Notes: generated by a model from the sequence alone, not told the origin. 64,000 nucleotides of DNA from Scatosoma sp045533485 (GCA_045533485.1 JAZSHX010000043.1:5859-69858); one strand, 5' to 3'. Positions 15,814 through 24,856 are shown, numbered from the stretch's first letter. Translations and numbers: made by a program.

Positions 15814-17532
15814 ATGGAGAAAATATTTTACGGATTAAAAAAGCACTGGTTGTCGCTGGCGGTTACTTTTATTTTGTACGTACTTTCCACGCTTTGCGCA
15901 GTGGCTTTGCCTACGCTGATGACCAGCGTGGTGGATAACGGTATCAACGCGCGCGATATGGCGTTTATTTACAAGGCGTGCTTGATGATGGGCGCGGTCA
16001 CGCTGTTGGACGTGGCGTTTACGGTGCTGGGTGCGTTTTTCGGCAATCGCGCCATTTTGTCGTTCAATGCAGGGCTGAAAGAACGGGTGTTTGAAAAGAT
16101 AGTTTCTATGCCGCCAAAACAGTTAAAGAAATTCCGCACGGGCGCGCTGTTGACAAGGTCGATTGACGACGTGGATCGTATCGGGGACGTACTGGGCACG
16201 CTGTTTACGATGCTTGCAACGCTGCCGATTACGCTGATTGCCGGTTGTGTGCTTGCCTTTCGTAAATCCGCCTTGCTTGCCGCCGTGCTGCTGGCGTTTA
16301 CGCCCGTGGTGTTTTTGGTGATATTTTTATGCGGTCGCAACACGCATAAGCACTGGACGATTGCCGAAGAGCAAATCGATGAGCAAAACGCGCTGATTCG
16401 TTCGCGGCTTACGGGCATACGCATCGTCCGTGCGTTCAATAGAGAGCAAACGGAGCAGGAAAAGATAGAAAAGGCGACGCGGCTGATGTCGAAAAGTATG
16501 GTGCGCGGTAATATGCGCGCGGAGCTGATTGCGCCCATTTCCATGTTCGTTTTGAACGTGGCTACGGTGTTGATCGTGTTCATCGGCGCAAAGCAAATCA
16601 CCGCGCCCGACACGTTGCTTACGGCAGGCGGCATTTTGGCGGTGATTGAATACGTGGGAATGATTACGATGGGGATTTTGAATATTTCGTACTTTTTGTC
16701 GGAAATTCCCAGATTTAGAACCAACTGCAAGCGCGTGGCGGAAATTTTATCGGCGGACGACGAAAACGACGGCTATAAGGAACAGCCGCTTGACGCAGAC
16801 GGCAGCGTTCGCTTTGAAAACGTCGGGTTTTCGTACGTGCAAGACAGGTTGGCAATTCAAGGCGTCACGGCGGAAATAAAGGCAGGGGAAACGGTTGCGT
16901 TTATCGGCGGTACGGGCGCAGGGAAAAGTACGCTGGTGCGGCTTTTATGCGGACTTGACCAGCCCACGCAGGGAAAAATTTTCTTTGGGAATACGGACAT
17001 TTCCGCGCTCTCACCCAAGAGTATACGCAAATACGTTTCCTGCGTGAAACAGCGCGACGTGGTGTTTTCGGGCGCGCTCAAACACAGCGTAGGCGCGGCA
17101 GGGGAATACGCGGACGAAGAAATCGTTTGCGCGCTTGCCGACGGGCAAATGGGCGGCTTTTTGCAGGAAAAGCAAGAAGGGCTGGATTTTATGATACGCG
17201 AACGGGGCGGCAATTTTTCGGGCGGACAAAAGCAACGCGTCACGATAGCGCGCGCACTGTTGAAAGACGCGGCGGTGTATATCTTCGACGACAGCTTTTC
17301 CGCGCTGGACTTTTTAACGGAATCGCGTTTGCGCGCAAAGCTCAATGAACGCCTGCGCGGTAAAACGAAGATTATCGTTACGCAACGCGTTTCCACGGCG
17401 CGGAGCTGTGATAAAATTTTCGTGTTCGATCAAGGCCGCTTGCTTGCCGTAGGGCGGCACGATGCACTGTTAAACGATTGCGCCGTGTATAAAGAAATTT
17501 ACTTATCGCAAACGGGGGAAGAAATACAATGA
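15814..17532 (+). CDS. ABC exporter half-transporter, degenerate nucleotide site
   Basis: A 572-residue protein with an N-terminal six-helix exporter domain and a C-terminal ATPase. ATG 15814 is chosen because GGAGAAAAGGAAA precedes it; longer starts lie in the leader terminator. Walker A is GGTGAGKST, the signature is NFSGGQKQR, and Walker B ends in FDDSFSALD, with aspartate where the catalytic glutamate belongs. The switch histidine is replaced by glutamine (TQRVST). Both changes mark the degenerate half of heterodimeric exporters such as BmrC/D or LmrC/D. The partner gene overlaps its stop by 4 bases. Likely role: export of drugs or lipophilic compounds. Confidence 0.92.
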   Translation: MEKIFYGLKKHWLSLAVTFILYVLSTLCAVALPTLMTSVVDNGINARDMAFIYKACLMMGAVTLLDVAFTVLGAFFGNRAILSFNAGLKERVFEKIVSMPPKQLKKFRTGALLTRSIDDVDRIGDVLGTLFTMLATLPITLIAGCVLAFRKSALLAAVLLAFTPVVFLVIFLCGRNTHKHWTIAEEQIDEQNALIRSRLTGIRIVRAFNREQTEQEKIEKATRLMSKSMVRGNMRAELIAPISMFVLNVATVLIVFIGAKQITAPDTLLTAGGILAVIEYVGMITMGILNISYFLSEIPRFRTNCKRVAEILSADDENDGYKEQPLDADGSVRFENVGFSYVQDRLAIQGVTAEIKAGETVAFIGGTGAGKSTLVRLLCGLDQPTQGKIFFGNTDISALSPKSIRKYVSCVKQRDVVFSGALKHSVGAAGEYADEEIVCALADGQMGGFLQEKQEGLDFMIRERGGNFSGGQKQRVTIARALLKDAAVYIFDDSFSALDFLTESRLRAKLNERLRGKTKIIVTQRVSTARSCDKIFVFDQGRLLAVGRHDALLNDCAVYKEIYLSQTGEEIQ

Positions 17533-19307
17533 AAACGGTAAAAAAGAAAAAAGACGGCGCACTGTGGGCGCTGAAACGTATGGTAAGCGATTTATCGACA
17601 ATCCGTCGCTGGCTGTTTGCCATTTTCCTTTGCGCGTTCGGCGTGATTGCGTGTAATATTATCGAGCCCAAGCTGTTGGGCGGTTTGATAGGACAAATCA
17701 GCGATTACGCCGTGTACGGCGGCGACAGCGCAAGCTTTTTAAGCGGTTTGCAAAAGCCCATGCTGTTGTTGCTTGTCACGTATGCTTGCTACGGCTTATT
17801 TTCGTGGGGCAAGGCGTTTTTTATCAACAACGCCATGACTAACAAAATTACGGCAGGCAAACGCATACAGCTTTCGGGAAAAATACAACGCTTGCCCTTG
17901 TCGTATTTAGACAACAAAACGACGGGCGATATCATTTCCTTGGTACATAAAAACGTGGGGGAGATGGGCGGCAATATCCACGAAACCATCGACGTTGTGA
18001 TTATGGGCGGCTTGCAAATCGTGGCGATGGCGGTAATGATGCTTTATGAAAACGCTATGATTGCGACGATGGTGCTGCTTCTCACGCCGTTATCCGCAGT
18101 GCTGTCTACCGTGATTGCGAAAAAGAGTGCGAAAGCGTACGACAAGCTTTGGGACGAATACGACGAAATGTACGCGTATGCGGAAGAAACGTACGGGGGC
18201 TTGGAAACGGTCAAAAACTTCGGTATGGAAGAAAAGCGGTGTTTGGAATACGCGCAAATCAGCCAAAAGCTTGCCAAAACCAGCAACCGCGCCAACTTCC
18301 TTTCCGCGTTGGTACAGCCCGTTGTCGGGCTTGTCAATCACCTGTCCTTTATCGCAGTTTGTCTTTTGGGCGGCTATCTTGCCGTCCACGGCAAAATGAG
18401 CGTTGGGGCGGTAGTGACGATCGTGTTGTATTCCAAAAACTTTTCCACGCCGCTGATGCTGATTGCCAACGGATTTTCGTCCGTACAGCTGTTGGGTTCG
18501 TCCGCGAAAAAGGTATATGCGTTTTTGGACGAAGAAGAAATGCCCGTGCAAACGGACGGCTTTGCCGAGCCCGTGCAGGGCGACGTTGTTTTTCAGGACG
18601 TCGATTTTGCGTACGTGCAGGATAAGCCTGTTATTCAAGGGCTTTCCTTGACGGCTTCGGCAGGGCAAAAAATCGCGATTGTAGGGCCTACGGGCGGCGG
18701 TAAAACGACGCTGGTCAATTTATTGATGCGCTTTTACGAACCGCAAAAGGGGCACGTTTATATCGACGGGCAGGATATTGCAAATATCCGCAAGGAAACG
18801 TTGCGCGATAACGTGGCGATGGTGTTGCAGGACACGTGGCTGTTTGACGGTACGGTGGCGGAAAATATAGCGTACGGCAAAGCAGACGCTACCAAGGAAG
18901 AAGTGGAAAATGCGGCAAAATCTGCCTATGCGGATGCGTTTATTCGCTTGCTGCCAAACGGCTACGATACGGTGCTTTCCGATGCAACGGCACTGTCGGG
19001 CGGACAAAAGCAGCTGCTTACGATTGCGCGTGCGTTTTTATCGAATAAGCGTATTTTGATTTTAGACGAAGCGACGTCGGACGTGGATACGCGCACGGAA
19101 GTGTACATACAAAAAGCCATGCGTAAACTGCAAGCGAACAAAACCTGTTTTATCATCGCACACCGCCTGTCTACCATCGTGCACGCGGATAAAATCGTGG
19201 CGGTGGATAACGGAAAAATCGTCGACGTAGGCACGCACGAAGCGTTGCTTGAAAAGGGCGGTTTTTATGCAAGCCTTTGGCGCAGTCAATACGCGGAAAA
19301 CGCTTGA
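17529..19307 (+). CDS. ABC exporter half-transporter, canonical nucleotide site
   Basis: A 592-residue partner of the preceding gene, translationally coupled by an ATGA overlap. It has an N-terminal transmembrane domain of six helices and an ATPase with Walker A GPTGGGKTT, signature LSGGQKQL, Walker B ILDEATSD with the catalytic glutamate, and the intact switch histidine in IIAHRLST. One canonical and one degenerate site is the rule for heterodimeric type-IV exporters. The gene ends at a TGA that itself forms part of the -35 box of the next promoter. Substrate is not visible from sequence; the leader suggests induction by a translation-affecting compound. Confidence 0.93.
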   Translation: MKTVKKKKDGALWALKRMVSDLSTIRRWLFAIFLCAFGVIACNIIEPKLLGGLIGQISDYAVYGGDSASFLSGLQKPMLLLLVTYACYGLFSWGKAFFINNAMTNKITAGKRIQLSGKIQRLPLSYLDNKTTGDIISLVHKNVGEMGGNIHETIDVVIMGGLQIVAMAVMMLYENAMIATMVLLLTPLSAVLSTVIAKKSAKAYDKLWDEYDEMYAYAEETYGGLETVKNFGMEEKRCLEYAQISQKLAKTSNRANFLSALVQPVVGLVNHLSFIAVCLLGGYLAVHGKMSVGAVVTIVLYSKNFSTPLMLIANGFSSVQLLGSSAKKVYAFLDEEEMPVQTDGFAEPVQGDVVFQDVDFAYVQDKPVIQGLSLTASAGQKIAIVGPTGGGKTTLVNLLMRFYEPQKGHVYIDGQDIANIRKETLRDNVAMVLQDTWLFDGTVAENIAYGKADATKEEVENAAKSAYADAFIRLLPNGYDTVLSDATALSGGQKQLLTIARAFLSNKRILILDEATSDVDTRTEVYIQKAMRKLQANKTCFIIAHRLSTIVHADKIVAVDNGKIVDVGTHEALLEKGGFYASLWRSQYAENA

Positions 19308-19332
19308 CATATTCGTTGAATGGGAGTATAAT
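19304..19332 (+). promoter_or_regulatory. Promoter of the lipoprotein gene
   Basis: Consensus TTGACA (19304-19309, overlapping the ABC stop codon), 17 bases, TATAAT (19327-19332). Confidence 0.85.
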
Positions 19333-19358
19333 GATAAAAAGCAAAAAGGAGTGTAACT

Positions 19359-20117
19359 ATGAGAGTATTCAAAAAGCTTTTATCGTTCGTTTTGCTGGGG
19401 TGTACACTGTTTTCTCTTGTCGGTTGTGGCAAAGTAGGCGGCTTTATAACGAACGAATACATAAACGGCGAACGCGTTTCCGGTCAAGCAGAGTGGAAGG
19501 CGGCGTGTAAAAAAATGCAACAGGATATCAAAACGCAAGCTTTTGAAATGCAAGTGGAAGGCGTTTTCAACGTTTCCCTTTTTAATGCGAAAGGCGCATT
19601 TAAGGCGGTAAGCAACGGTGCGCCCCAAGACGGGATTTCGGCGATTGAATTGACGACGGAAGAAAAATTCCCTTTGAAGTCAAAAAATGAGAACGAAGCA
19701 CTTGTGATGTATCAAGATAAAAACAATATGCAAATTAGCTATGAAAAGGACGGTAAGCGCGTTGGTTACAAAGGGAAAGAGCATTTGGAAGATTTCCTGC
19801 AAGGCGAATACGGTACTTGCTATGCGTCTTATCTGCTTGCGAATACTTTAATGTACGAGGTGTTAGAATATTCCTACGAGTACTTCTCGTATGATGCGTC
19901 AAGCAGGGCGTATGTTTTGGACGAGAAAGCGATAACGCAAGAAGATTTAGACAAATCGGGATATGAAATTGAATTGAAAGAAGTTGATTTCAAGGTTTGG
20001 ATTTGCGATGGAAAAGTGGAAAAGATAATATTTGAAGCGGAAGCGCAATCGAACGAATTTTTGAAAGGCATTATGGTGGAAGCGTCGGCGGTTGGGCAAT
20101 TCAAGTGGTTGGATTGA
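19359..20117 (+). CDS. Predicted lipoprotein of unknown function
   Basis: A 252-residue protein with a lipoprotein signal peptide: a basic start, a hydrophobic run and the lipobox LVGC, so Cys near residue 24 would be lipidated and the protein held on the outer face of the membrane. The mature part is rich in charged residues and alternating hydrophobic strands, and I cannot place it in a family. AAAAGGAGTG lies upstream of the ATG and the gene has its own strong promoter and terminator, so it is transcribed independently of the ABC exporter. Confidence 0.75.
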   Translation: MRVFKKLLSFVLLGCTLFSLVGCGKVGGFITNEYINGERVSGQAEWKAACKKMQQDIKTQAFEMQVEGVFNVSLFNAKGAFKAVSNGAPQDGISAIELTTEEKFPLKSKNENEALVMYQDKNNMQISYEKDGKRVGYKGKEHLEDFLQGEYGTCYASYLLANTLMYEVLEYSYEYFSYDASSRAYVLDEKAITQEDLDKSGYEIELKEVDFKVWICDGKVEKIIFEAEAQSNEFLKGIMVEASAVGQFKWLD

Positions 20118-20164
20118 CAAACAAGCGAACGGTTTTTTGGGTATAATTTCAAAAATAAACAAAC

Positions 20165-20203
20165 AGGGTGTGTTGCAAAAACGGCGACGCACCCTTTATT
20201 TTT
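20165..20203 (+). terminator. Terminator after the lipoprotein gene
   Basis: AGGGTGTGTTG pairs with CGACGCACCCT (two G-U pairs), followed by TTTATTTTT. Confidence 0.75.
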
Positions 20204-20266
20204 AATAAAAAATAACAAAAATTCTCAAAAAAAGCAGAAAAAAGATAAAAATGCGTGCAAAATAGC

Positions 20267-20295
20267 TTGCCAAGCATTGTCCTTTATGCTAAAAT
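20267..20295 (+). promoter_or_regulatory. Promoter of rpsB-tsf
   Basis: TTGCCA (20267-20272), 17 bases, TAAAAT (20290-20295). Confidence 0.7.
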
Positions 20296-20301
20296 AATAT
20301 A

Positions 20302-20400
20302 GCTAAAAATTCACACTCGCTTACTATGCGCAATCCGTGCTTGTAAAATCTTTCAATGCAAGCGTCGTTGCGAGCCAACATAGGGCGAGGAGGTAAAACG
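20302..20400 (+). promoter_or_regulatory. Probable S2 (rpsB) autoregulatory leader
   Basis: Four nested helices can form: CTCGC (20316) with GCGAG (20385), CTATG (20324) with CATAG (20379), CGCAA (20329) with TTGCG (20368), and GCTTG (20339) with CAAGC (20359), separated by asymmetric internal loops. The outermost helix covers part of the first AGGAGG. Leaders bound by S2 to repress rpsB-tsf are known in several bacteria; similarity here is by position and architecture. Confidence 0.55.
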
Positions 20401-20412
20401 GAGGAATGAATT

Positions 20413-21180
20413 ATGGCAGTTATCAGCATGAAGCAGCTCTTAGAAGCAGGTGTTCACTTTGGTCATCAAACGAGAAAGTGGAACCCCAAAATGAAGAAGT
20501 ACATCTTCGCAGCAAGAAACGACATTCACATCATCGACTTGCAAGTTACCGCACAACTTATTGAAGAAGCGTACACGTTCGTTTGCGACAGCGTAAAAGC
20601 AGGCAAAACCGTGCTTTTCGTTGGTACGAAGAAACAAGCGCAAGACGCAATCAAGGAAGAAGCGGAAAGATGCGGTCAATACTACGTGAACTCCCGTTGG
20701 CTTGGCGGTTGCCTTACCAACTTCAAAACGATGAGAAGCCGCGTAGAAAGATTGGAAAAGCTGGAAGCTATGGAAGCAAACGGCGATTTCAACTTCTTGC
20801 CCAAGAAAGAAGTTATGCTTCTTAAAAAGGAAATGGAAAAATTGCAAACCAACCTTGGCGGTATCAAAACGATGAAGGCAATCCCCGGCGTTATGTTCGT
20901 GGTTGACCCCCACAACGAAGACATCGCAATCAAGGAAGCGAAAAAGCTTGGTATCAAGATCGTAGCTATCACCGATACCAACTGCGATCCCGACGAAGTG
21001 GATTACGTAATCCCCGGTAACGACGACGCTATCCGCGCAATCAAATTGATCGCGTCCGTAATGGCAAACGCAGTTATCGAAGCAAACCAAGGCGAAGAAG
21101 CAGTGGTTGCGCCTGCAGCGGAAGAAGCTGCTCCCGAATCCATCGAAGAAGTGGTTGCGGCTGCGGAAGAAAACGCATAA
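20413..21180 (+). CDS. rpsB: 30S ribosomal protein S2
   Basis: A 255-residue S2, the protein bridging head and body of the small subunit. Family features include MKQLLEAGVHFGHQTRKWNPKM at the start (signature of S2), NSRWLGGCLTNFKT and FVVDPHNEDIAIKEAKKLGIK. The C-terminus has an alanine/glutamate-rich tail common in Clostridia. GGAGG lies 9 bases before the ATG. tsf follows after 48 bases, the universal gene pair. Confidence 0.98.
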   Translation: MAVISMKQLLEAGVHFGHQTRKWNPKMKKYIFAARNDIHIIDLQVTAQLIEEAYTFVCDSVKAGKTVLFVGTKKQAQDAIKEEAERCGQYYVNSRWLGGCLTNFKTMRSRVERLEKLEAMEANGDFNFLPKKEVMLLKKEMEKLQTNLGGIKTMKAIPGVMFVVDPHNEDIAIKEAKKLGIKIVAITDTNCDPDEVDYVIPGNDDAIRAIKLIASVMANAVIEANQGEEAVVAPAAEEAAPESIEEVVAAAEENA

Positions 21181-21228
21181 GCAATTTTCGGGCAATAAAA
21201 AAGAAAAATATCAAGGAGAAATAAAATT

Positions 21229-22128
21229 ATGGCATTTACCGGTAAAGACGTAATGGCGCTCCGCGAAAGAACGGGCGCAGGTATTATGGACTGCAAAAAG
21301 GCATTGACGGATACCGACGGCGATATGAACAAAGCGGCTGACCTTTTGAGAGAAAGAGGCATCGCAAAAGCGGAAAAGAAAGCTTCCCGTATCGCAGCGG
21401 AAGGTATCGTTGCTTGCTATATCGAAGGTAACGTAGGCGTTATGGTAGAATTGAACTGCGAAACGGACTTCGTTGCAAAGAACCCTCAATTTTTGGAAAC
21501 GGCAACGGAAGTTGCAAAAGTGGTTGCAAACGAAAACCCTGCATCGGTTGAAGCGCTTTTGGAATGCGCTTGCCAAGGTGCAACGGTTGCAGATTTCTTG
21601 AAGAGCAAAATCGCTATCATCGGCGAAAAGATTGCCGTTAGAAGATTTGAACGTTTCGTATCCAACGGTTTCTTGCAAAGCTATATCCACCTTGGCGGTA
21701 AGCTTGGCGTATTGCTTGACGCAAGCGGCGAAGGCGAAGCTGCAAAGGAAGCTGCGCACGATATCACGCTTCAAATCGCGTTCACGAAGCCTGCATACCT
21801 TTGCAAAGACGAAGTGCCTGCAGACGTAGTTGCACACGAAAAAGAAGTGCTTGTTGCACAAATCAAAAACGACGAAAAGCTTGCAAACAAACCTGCACAA
21901 GTTATCGAAAAGATGGTGGAAGGCAGAATTAAGAAATTCTTTGAAGAAAGCTGCTTGATGGAACAAGCGTTCATCAAAGACGATTCCAAGAAAGTTGCCG
22001 ACCTTTTGAAAGCGGCAGGCGCAGGCGTAAATAAATTTGCGTTCTACGTAATGGGCGAAGGTCTTGAAAAGAAGAGCGAAGATTTGAGCGAAGAAGTTGC
22101 AAAGCAAGTTGCTGCAATGCAAAAATAA
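21229..22128 (+). CDS. tsf: Elongation factor Ts
   Basis: A 299-residue guanine-exchange factor for EF-Tu. The N-terminal UBA-like domain carries LRERTGAGIMDCKKAL, and the core shows VELNCETDFVAKN, the segment that inserts into EF-Tu, and later AKRFERFVSNG-type and AAPAYL-type family blocks. AAGGAG precedes the ATG. It shares the rpsB promoter and ends at a GC-rich hairpin. Confidence 0.97.
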   Translation: MAFTGKDVMALRERTGAGIMDCKKALTDTDGDMNKAADLLRERGIAKAEKKASRIAAEGIVACYIEGNVGVMVELNCETDFVAKNPQFLETATEVAKVVANENPASVEALLECACQGATVADFLKSKIAIIGEKIAVRRFERFVSNGFLQSYIHLGGKLGVLLDASGEGEAAKEAAHDITLQIAFTKPAYLCKDEVPADVVAHEKEVLVAQIKNDEKLANKPAQVIEKMVEGRIKKFFEESCLMEQAFIKDDSKKVADLLKAAGAGVNKFAFYVMGEGLEKKSEDLSEEVAKQVAAMQK

Positions 22129-22149
22129 TTTCGTTTTAACGTAAACTTT

Positions 22150-22186
22150 TACCGCGCGTGCGTACGTACGCGCGGTATTCCTTGTA
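22150..22186 (+). terminator. Terminator after tsf
   Basis: TACCGCGCGT pairs with ACGCGCGGTA, a perfect 10-base stem; the following T run is weak. Confidence 0.6.
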
Positions 22187-22214
22187 TTATAGTGCAACAA
22201 AGCGCGCAATTTTA

Positions 22215-22243
22215 TTGATTTTTCTTTTGCGTTTTGTTATACT
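22215..22243 (+). promoter_or_regulatory. Promoter of obgE
   Basis: TTGATT (22215-22220), 17 bases, TATACT (22238-22243). Confidence 0.65.
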
Positions 22244-22281
22244 AATAAAGACGAAGAGTATAGATAAGGACGAAAAAAGGT

Positions 22282-23562
22282 ATGGCAACGGTTGAATTTA
22301 CCGACAAAGTGAAAATCTTAATCAAAGCAGGCGACGGCGGCGACGGTATGAACTCTTTCAAAGCGTTCAAGGGCAAACCTGCTTGCGGACCGGACGGCGG
22401 CGACGGCGGCAAGGGCGGCGACGTGTATTTCGTTGGCGATAAGGACGTGAACGATTTGTTCCCGTTCCGTTTTAATTCGCGCTTTTTAGCGGACGACGGC
22501 GAAGTGGGCGGCACAAACAAATGCTTCGGTAAAAGCGGCAAGGACGTGTTTATCAAAGTGCCTTTGGGTACGCTGGTGCGAGACGAAGAAACGGGCAAGC
22601 TCATTTGCGACGTGTTTGAAGACGGGCAAAAAGTGCTGGTGGCGCGCGGCGGTAACGGCGGTAAAGGCAACGTGCGTTTTACAACGGCAAGACGGCACGC
22701 TCCCAACTTTGCGCAAAAGGGCGAAAAGGTAAAATCCCATTACGTGATTTTGGAACTCAAAGTGATTGCCGACGTCGGTTTTGTCGGTTTCCCCAACGTT
22801 GGGAAAAGCACCTTGCTTTCTAAAATTTCCGCGGCAAAACCCAAAATTGCCAACTACCATTTCACCACGCTTTCTCCCAACCTTGGCGTAGTGCGCTATT
22901 ATGAAAAATCCTTCGTGGCGGCGGATATTCCCGGTTTGATTGAAGGTGCGGCGCAGGGCGCGGGGCTTGGGCATGACTTTTTGCGCCATATCGAACGCAC
23001 GCGTATGCTTTGCCACGTGTTGGATATTTCCGGCTGCGAAGGCCGCGATCCCATCGAAGATTTCAAGAAAATCAACGACGAACTTAAAGAATACAGCGAA
23101 GTGTTAGCAAAAGCGCCGCAAATCGTCGTTTGTAACAAGTGCGATATCTACGGTGCGGAAGACAATTTGAAAGCGTTTAAGAAAAAGTACGGCAGAAAAT
23201 ACAAAATTTTCCCCATCACCGCGCTTTCGGGCGACGGCACGCGCGAGCTTATCGAAGGTATTTTCTCTGTGCTTGACACCTTGCCCCCCGTTGAACCTAT
23301 CCCCGTGGAAGAAGAGTTTGAATACAAGGCGAACGACGATTTGAGCTTTGAAATTTTCCAAGACGAAGACGGCGTGTTTGTCGTGGTCGGCGGACTTATC
23401 GATATGCTTTGCAGAAACGTTGTTTTGAACAATCCCGATTCCATGCAATATTTCCAAAAAGTGTTGCGGCTTCGCGGCGTTATCAAAGCGCTTGCAAAAA
23501 TGGGCTGTAAGGAAGGCGACACCGTTTCTATCGGCGACGTAGAGTTTGATTTCGTGCCGTAA
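22282..23562 (+). CDS. obgE: GTPase Obg (CgtA)
   Basis: A 426-residue GTPase for late 50S ribosome assembly and stress control. The glycine-rich Obg fold is at residues 1-158 (AGDGGDGMNSFKAFKG, GGNGGKGNVRF), followed by the G domain with G1 GFPNVGKST, G3 DIPGLIEGA and G4 NKCD, and the C-terminal OCT domain (about 340-426). The usual gene order with yhbY downstream supports the call. Confidence 0.97.
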   Translation: MATVEFTDKVKILIKAGDGGDGMNSFKAFKGKPACGPDGGDGGKGGDVYFVGDKDVNDLFPFRFNSRFLADDGEVGGTNKCFGKSGKDVFIKVPLGTLVRDEETGKLICDVFEDGQKVLVARGGNGGKGNVRFTTARRHAPNFAQKGEKVKSHYVILELKVIADVGFVGFPNVGKSTLLSKISAAKPKIANYHFTTLSPNLGVVRYYEKSFVAADIPGLIEGAAQGAGLGHDFLRHIERTRMLCHVLDISGCEGRDPIEDFKKINDELKEYSEVLAKAPQIVVCNKCDIYGAEDNLKAFKKKYGRKYKIFPITALSGDGTRELIEGIFSVLDTLPPVEPIPVEEEFEYKANDDLSFEIFQDEDGVFVVVGGLIDMLCRNVVLNNPDSMQYFQKVLRLRGVIKALAKMGCKEGDTVSIGDVEFDFVP

Positions 23563-23577
23563 TGGATAAAATGCACG

Positions 23578-23595
23578 CACCAGGTATGCGTTGAA
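23578..23595 (+). repeat. Dispersed gene-boundary motif, copy 6
   Basis: CACCAGGTATGCGTTGAA lies between obgE and yhbY, 20 bases before the yhbY start. Confidence 0.5.
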
Positions 23596-23615
23596 CAAAG
23601 AAAAAGGATATAAAT

Positions 23616-23930
23616 ATGAACATTATCACCAGTGAAAATATTACAAGCAAACAAAGAAGCAAATTAAAATCGTTGGCGTCGACGATGTCGCCTATCGCGC
23701 AAATCGGTAAGGGCGGCGTGACGGACAACGTTTTGAAAACGCTTTCCGACGCGTTGGACGCGCGTGAGCTTATCAAAGTCAACATTTTGGAAACGGCGGA
23801 CGAAGATTATAAAAATTTAGCGGAAAACGTAGCGGAGCTTTTGGATGCGGTGTGCGTTGCCGTCATCGGCAGAAAAGCCATTTTCTACCGTTATTCTTCG
23901 CGCTCAAATTTCGCACATTTGGAAATTTGA
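23616..23930 (+). CDS. yhbY: YhbY/CRM-domain RNA-binding protein
   Basis: A 104-residue single CRM-domain protein that binds pre-50S particles. The characteristic LKSLASTMSPIAQIGKGGVT contains the GxxG-like IGKGG loop, with ALDARELIKV and VIGRKAIFYR following, all typical of YhbY/YqeI. AAAGGATATAAAT precedes the ATG. It is downstream of obgE, as in many Firmicutes, forming a ribosome-assembly pair. Confidence 0.93.
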   Translation: MNIITSENITSKQRSKLKSLASTMSPIAQIGKGGVTDNVLKTLSDALDARELIKVNILETADEDYKNLAENVAELLDAVCVAVIGRKAIFYRYSSRSNFAHLEI

Positions 23931-24009
23931 CAAAACCTTGGCTTAAAAGCGTTTAGAAACCGTCTATTTGTTTTATAAATAGATAGAACAATTTGAAAGG
24001 ATAGCTATT

Positions 24010-24546
24010 ATGGAAGAAAAAGAATTGCAAGAACAAACGGTGGAAGAAACCGTGCAAAATGCAGAAGAAAAAGAGCCCAAGAAAAAGAGCGCAAATAAAA
24101 AATTGACGGAAGAGCTGGAAGCGGCGAAAGCGGAAGCGGAAGACAACAAGCGCAAATGGTACGCGGTTACGGCGGAATATGAAAATTATCGCCGTCGCAC
24201 GCAAACGCAGTCGGCGCAACGCTATCAAGAAGGCAGAAACGACGTGATTGCGTCGCTTTTCCCCATCGGCGACAATTTATCCCGCGCGATGGATGCTTGC
24301 CAAGACGAAAACACCAAGCAGGGCTTGGATATGGTGCTCAAAGCGTTTAACAAGGTGCTGGAAGGCGAAGGCGTGGAAGAAATCAATCCCGTTGGAGAAG
24401 CGTTTGATGCAACGTATGCGGAAGCGATTATGGCAATGCCTTGCGCAGACGGCGAAGAAAGCGGCATTGTAAAGCAGGTGTACGTCAAGGGCTATAAAAA
24501 GGGCGATAAAGTGTTGCGCTACGCGCAGGTTATCGTTACGCAATAA
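24010..24546 (+). CDS. grpE: Nucleotide exchange factor GrpE
   Basis: A 178-residue co-chaperone that releases ADP from DnaK. The N-terminal half is a long charged coiled coil with YENYRRRTQTQ, and the C-terminal beta domain has MVLKAFNKVLEGEGVEEI, FDATYAEAIM and GYKKGDKVLRYAQVIV, all GrpE hallmarks. AAAGGATAGCT lies before the ATG. It is unusual here because hrcA, dnaK and dnaJ are absent from both sides and no CIRCE operator is visible, so it is separated from the standard heat-shock operon. Confidence 0.95.
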   Translation: MEEKELQEQTVEETVQNAEEKEPKKKSANKKLTEELEAAKAEAEDNKRKWYAVTAEYENYRRRTQTQSAQRYQEGRNDVIASLFPIGDNLSRAMDACQDENTKQGLDMVLKAFNKVLEGEGVEEINPVGEAFDATYAEAIMAMPCADGEESGIVKQVYVKGYKKGDKVLRYAQVIVTQ

Positions 24547-24557
24547 TAAAACTCAAA

Positions 24558-24598
24558 AAGGCAGGTGTGCGATTGTTTGCATACCTGCCCCTTTTATT
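24558..24598 (+). terminator. Terminator after grpE formed by two dispersed-motif copies
   Basis: GCAGGTGTGC (24561-24570) pairs with GCATACCTGC (24579-24588) with one G-U, then CCCCTTTTATTT. The arms match the dispersed motif of this window. Confidence 0.75.
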
Positions 24599-24610
24599 TA
24601 GATAGAACAC

Positions 24611-24640
24611 GGCAGACTTTTCGTCTGCCTTTTTTTATTT
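24611..24640 (+). terminator. Second terminator after grpE
   Basis: GGCAGAC-TTTTC-GTCTGCC followed by TTTTTTATTTT. It also sits at the 3' end of the convergent HTH gene. Confidence 0.85.
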
Positions 24641-24844
24641 TAAGCCCAAAATCTCGTCGGCGGAAACGTCCAAAATTTCGCAAATATTGGCAAACGTATC
24701 CAGCGACGGATATTTATCCAAACGCATATACTTGCTGACGGTGGAAGGATTTATTCCCAACTTTTCCGCAAGCTCTTTTTGCGTAATATGGCTGTATTGT
24801 ATAGCTTCTCTTAATCTTTTTTGTATTTCCACAATATTTTTCAT
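24635..24844 (-). CDS. Small Cro/CI-type HTH regulator
   Basis: A 69-residue protein starting at 24844 (MKNIVEIQKRL). It is little more than one helix-turn-helix domain: TQKELAEKLGINPSTVSKYMR is the HTH with its recognition helix, followed by YPSLDTFANICEILDVSADEILGL. It is divergent from the zinc-ribbon membrane gene, and the intergenic region has two GCACANTGTGC palindromes, one between the -35 and -10 of that gene. It probably represses itself and its neighbour. Confidence 0.85.
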   Translation of the reverse strand: MKNIVEIQKRLREAIQYSHITQKELAEKLGINPSTVSKYMRLDKYPSLDTFANICEILDVSADEILGLK

Positions 24845-24856
24845 ATAAAAATAATA

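Noticed and set aside
20114..20147. TTGACA...TATAAT after the lipoprotein gene
   Set aside because: Spacing is 22 bases and a terminator follows immediately; unlikely to be an active promoter or a small RNA.
23927..23957. Possible promoter TTGACA before grpE
   Set aside because: No acceptable -10 at 16-18 bases; the nearest is TTTAGA at 19.
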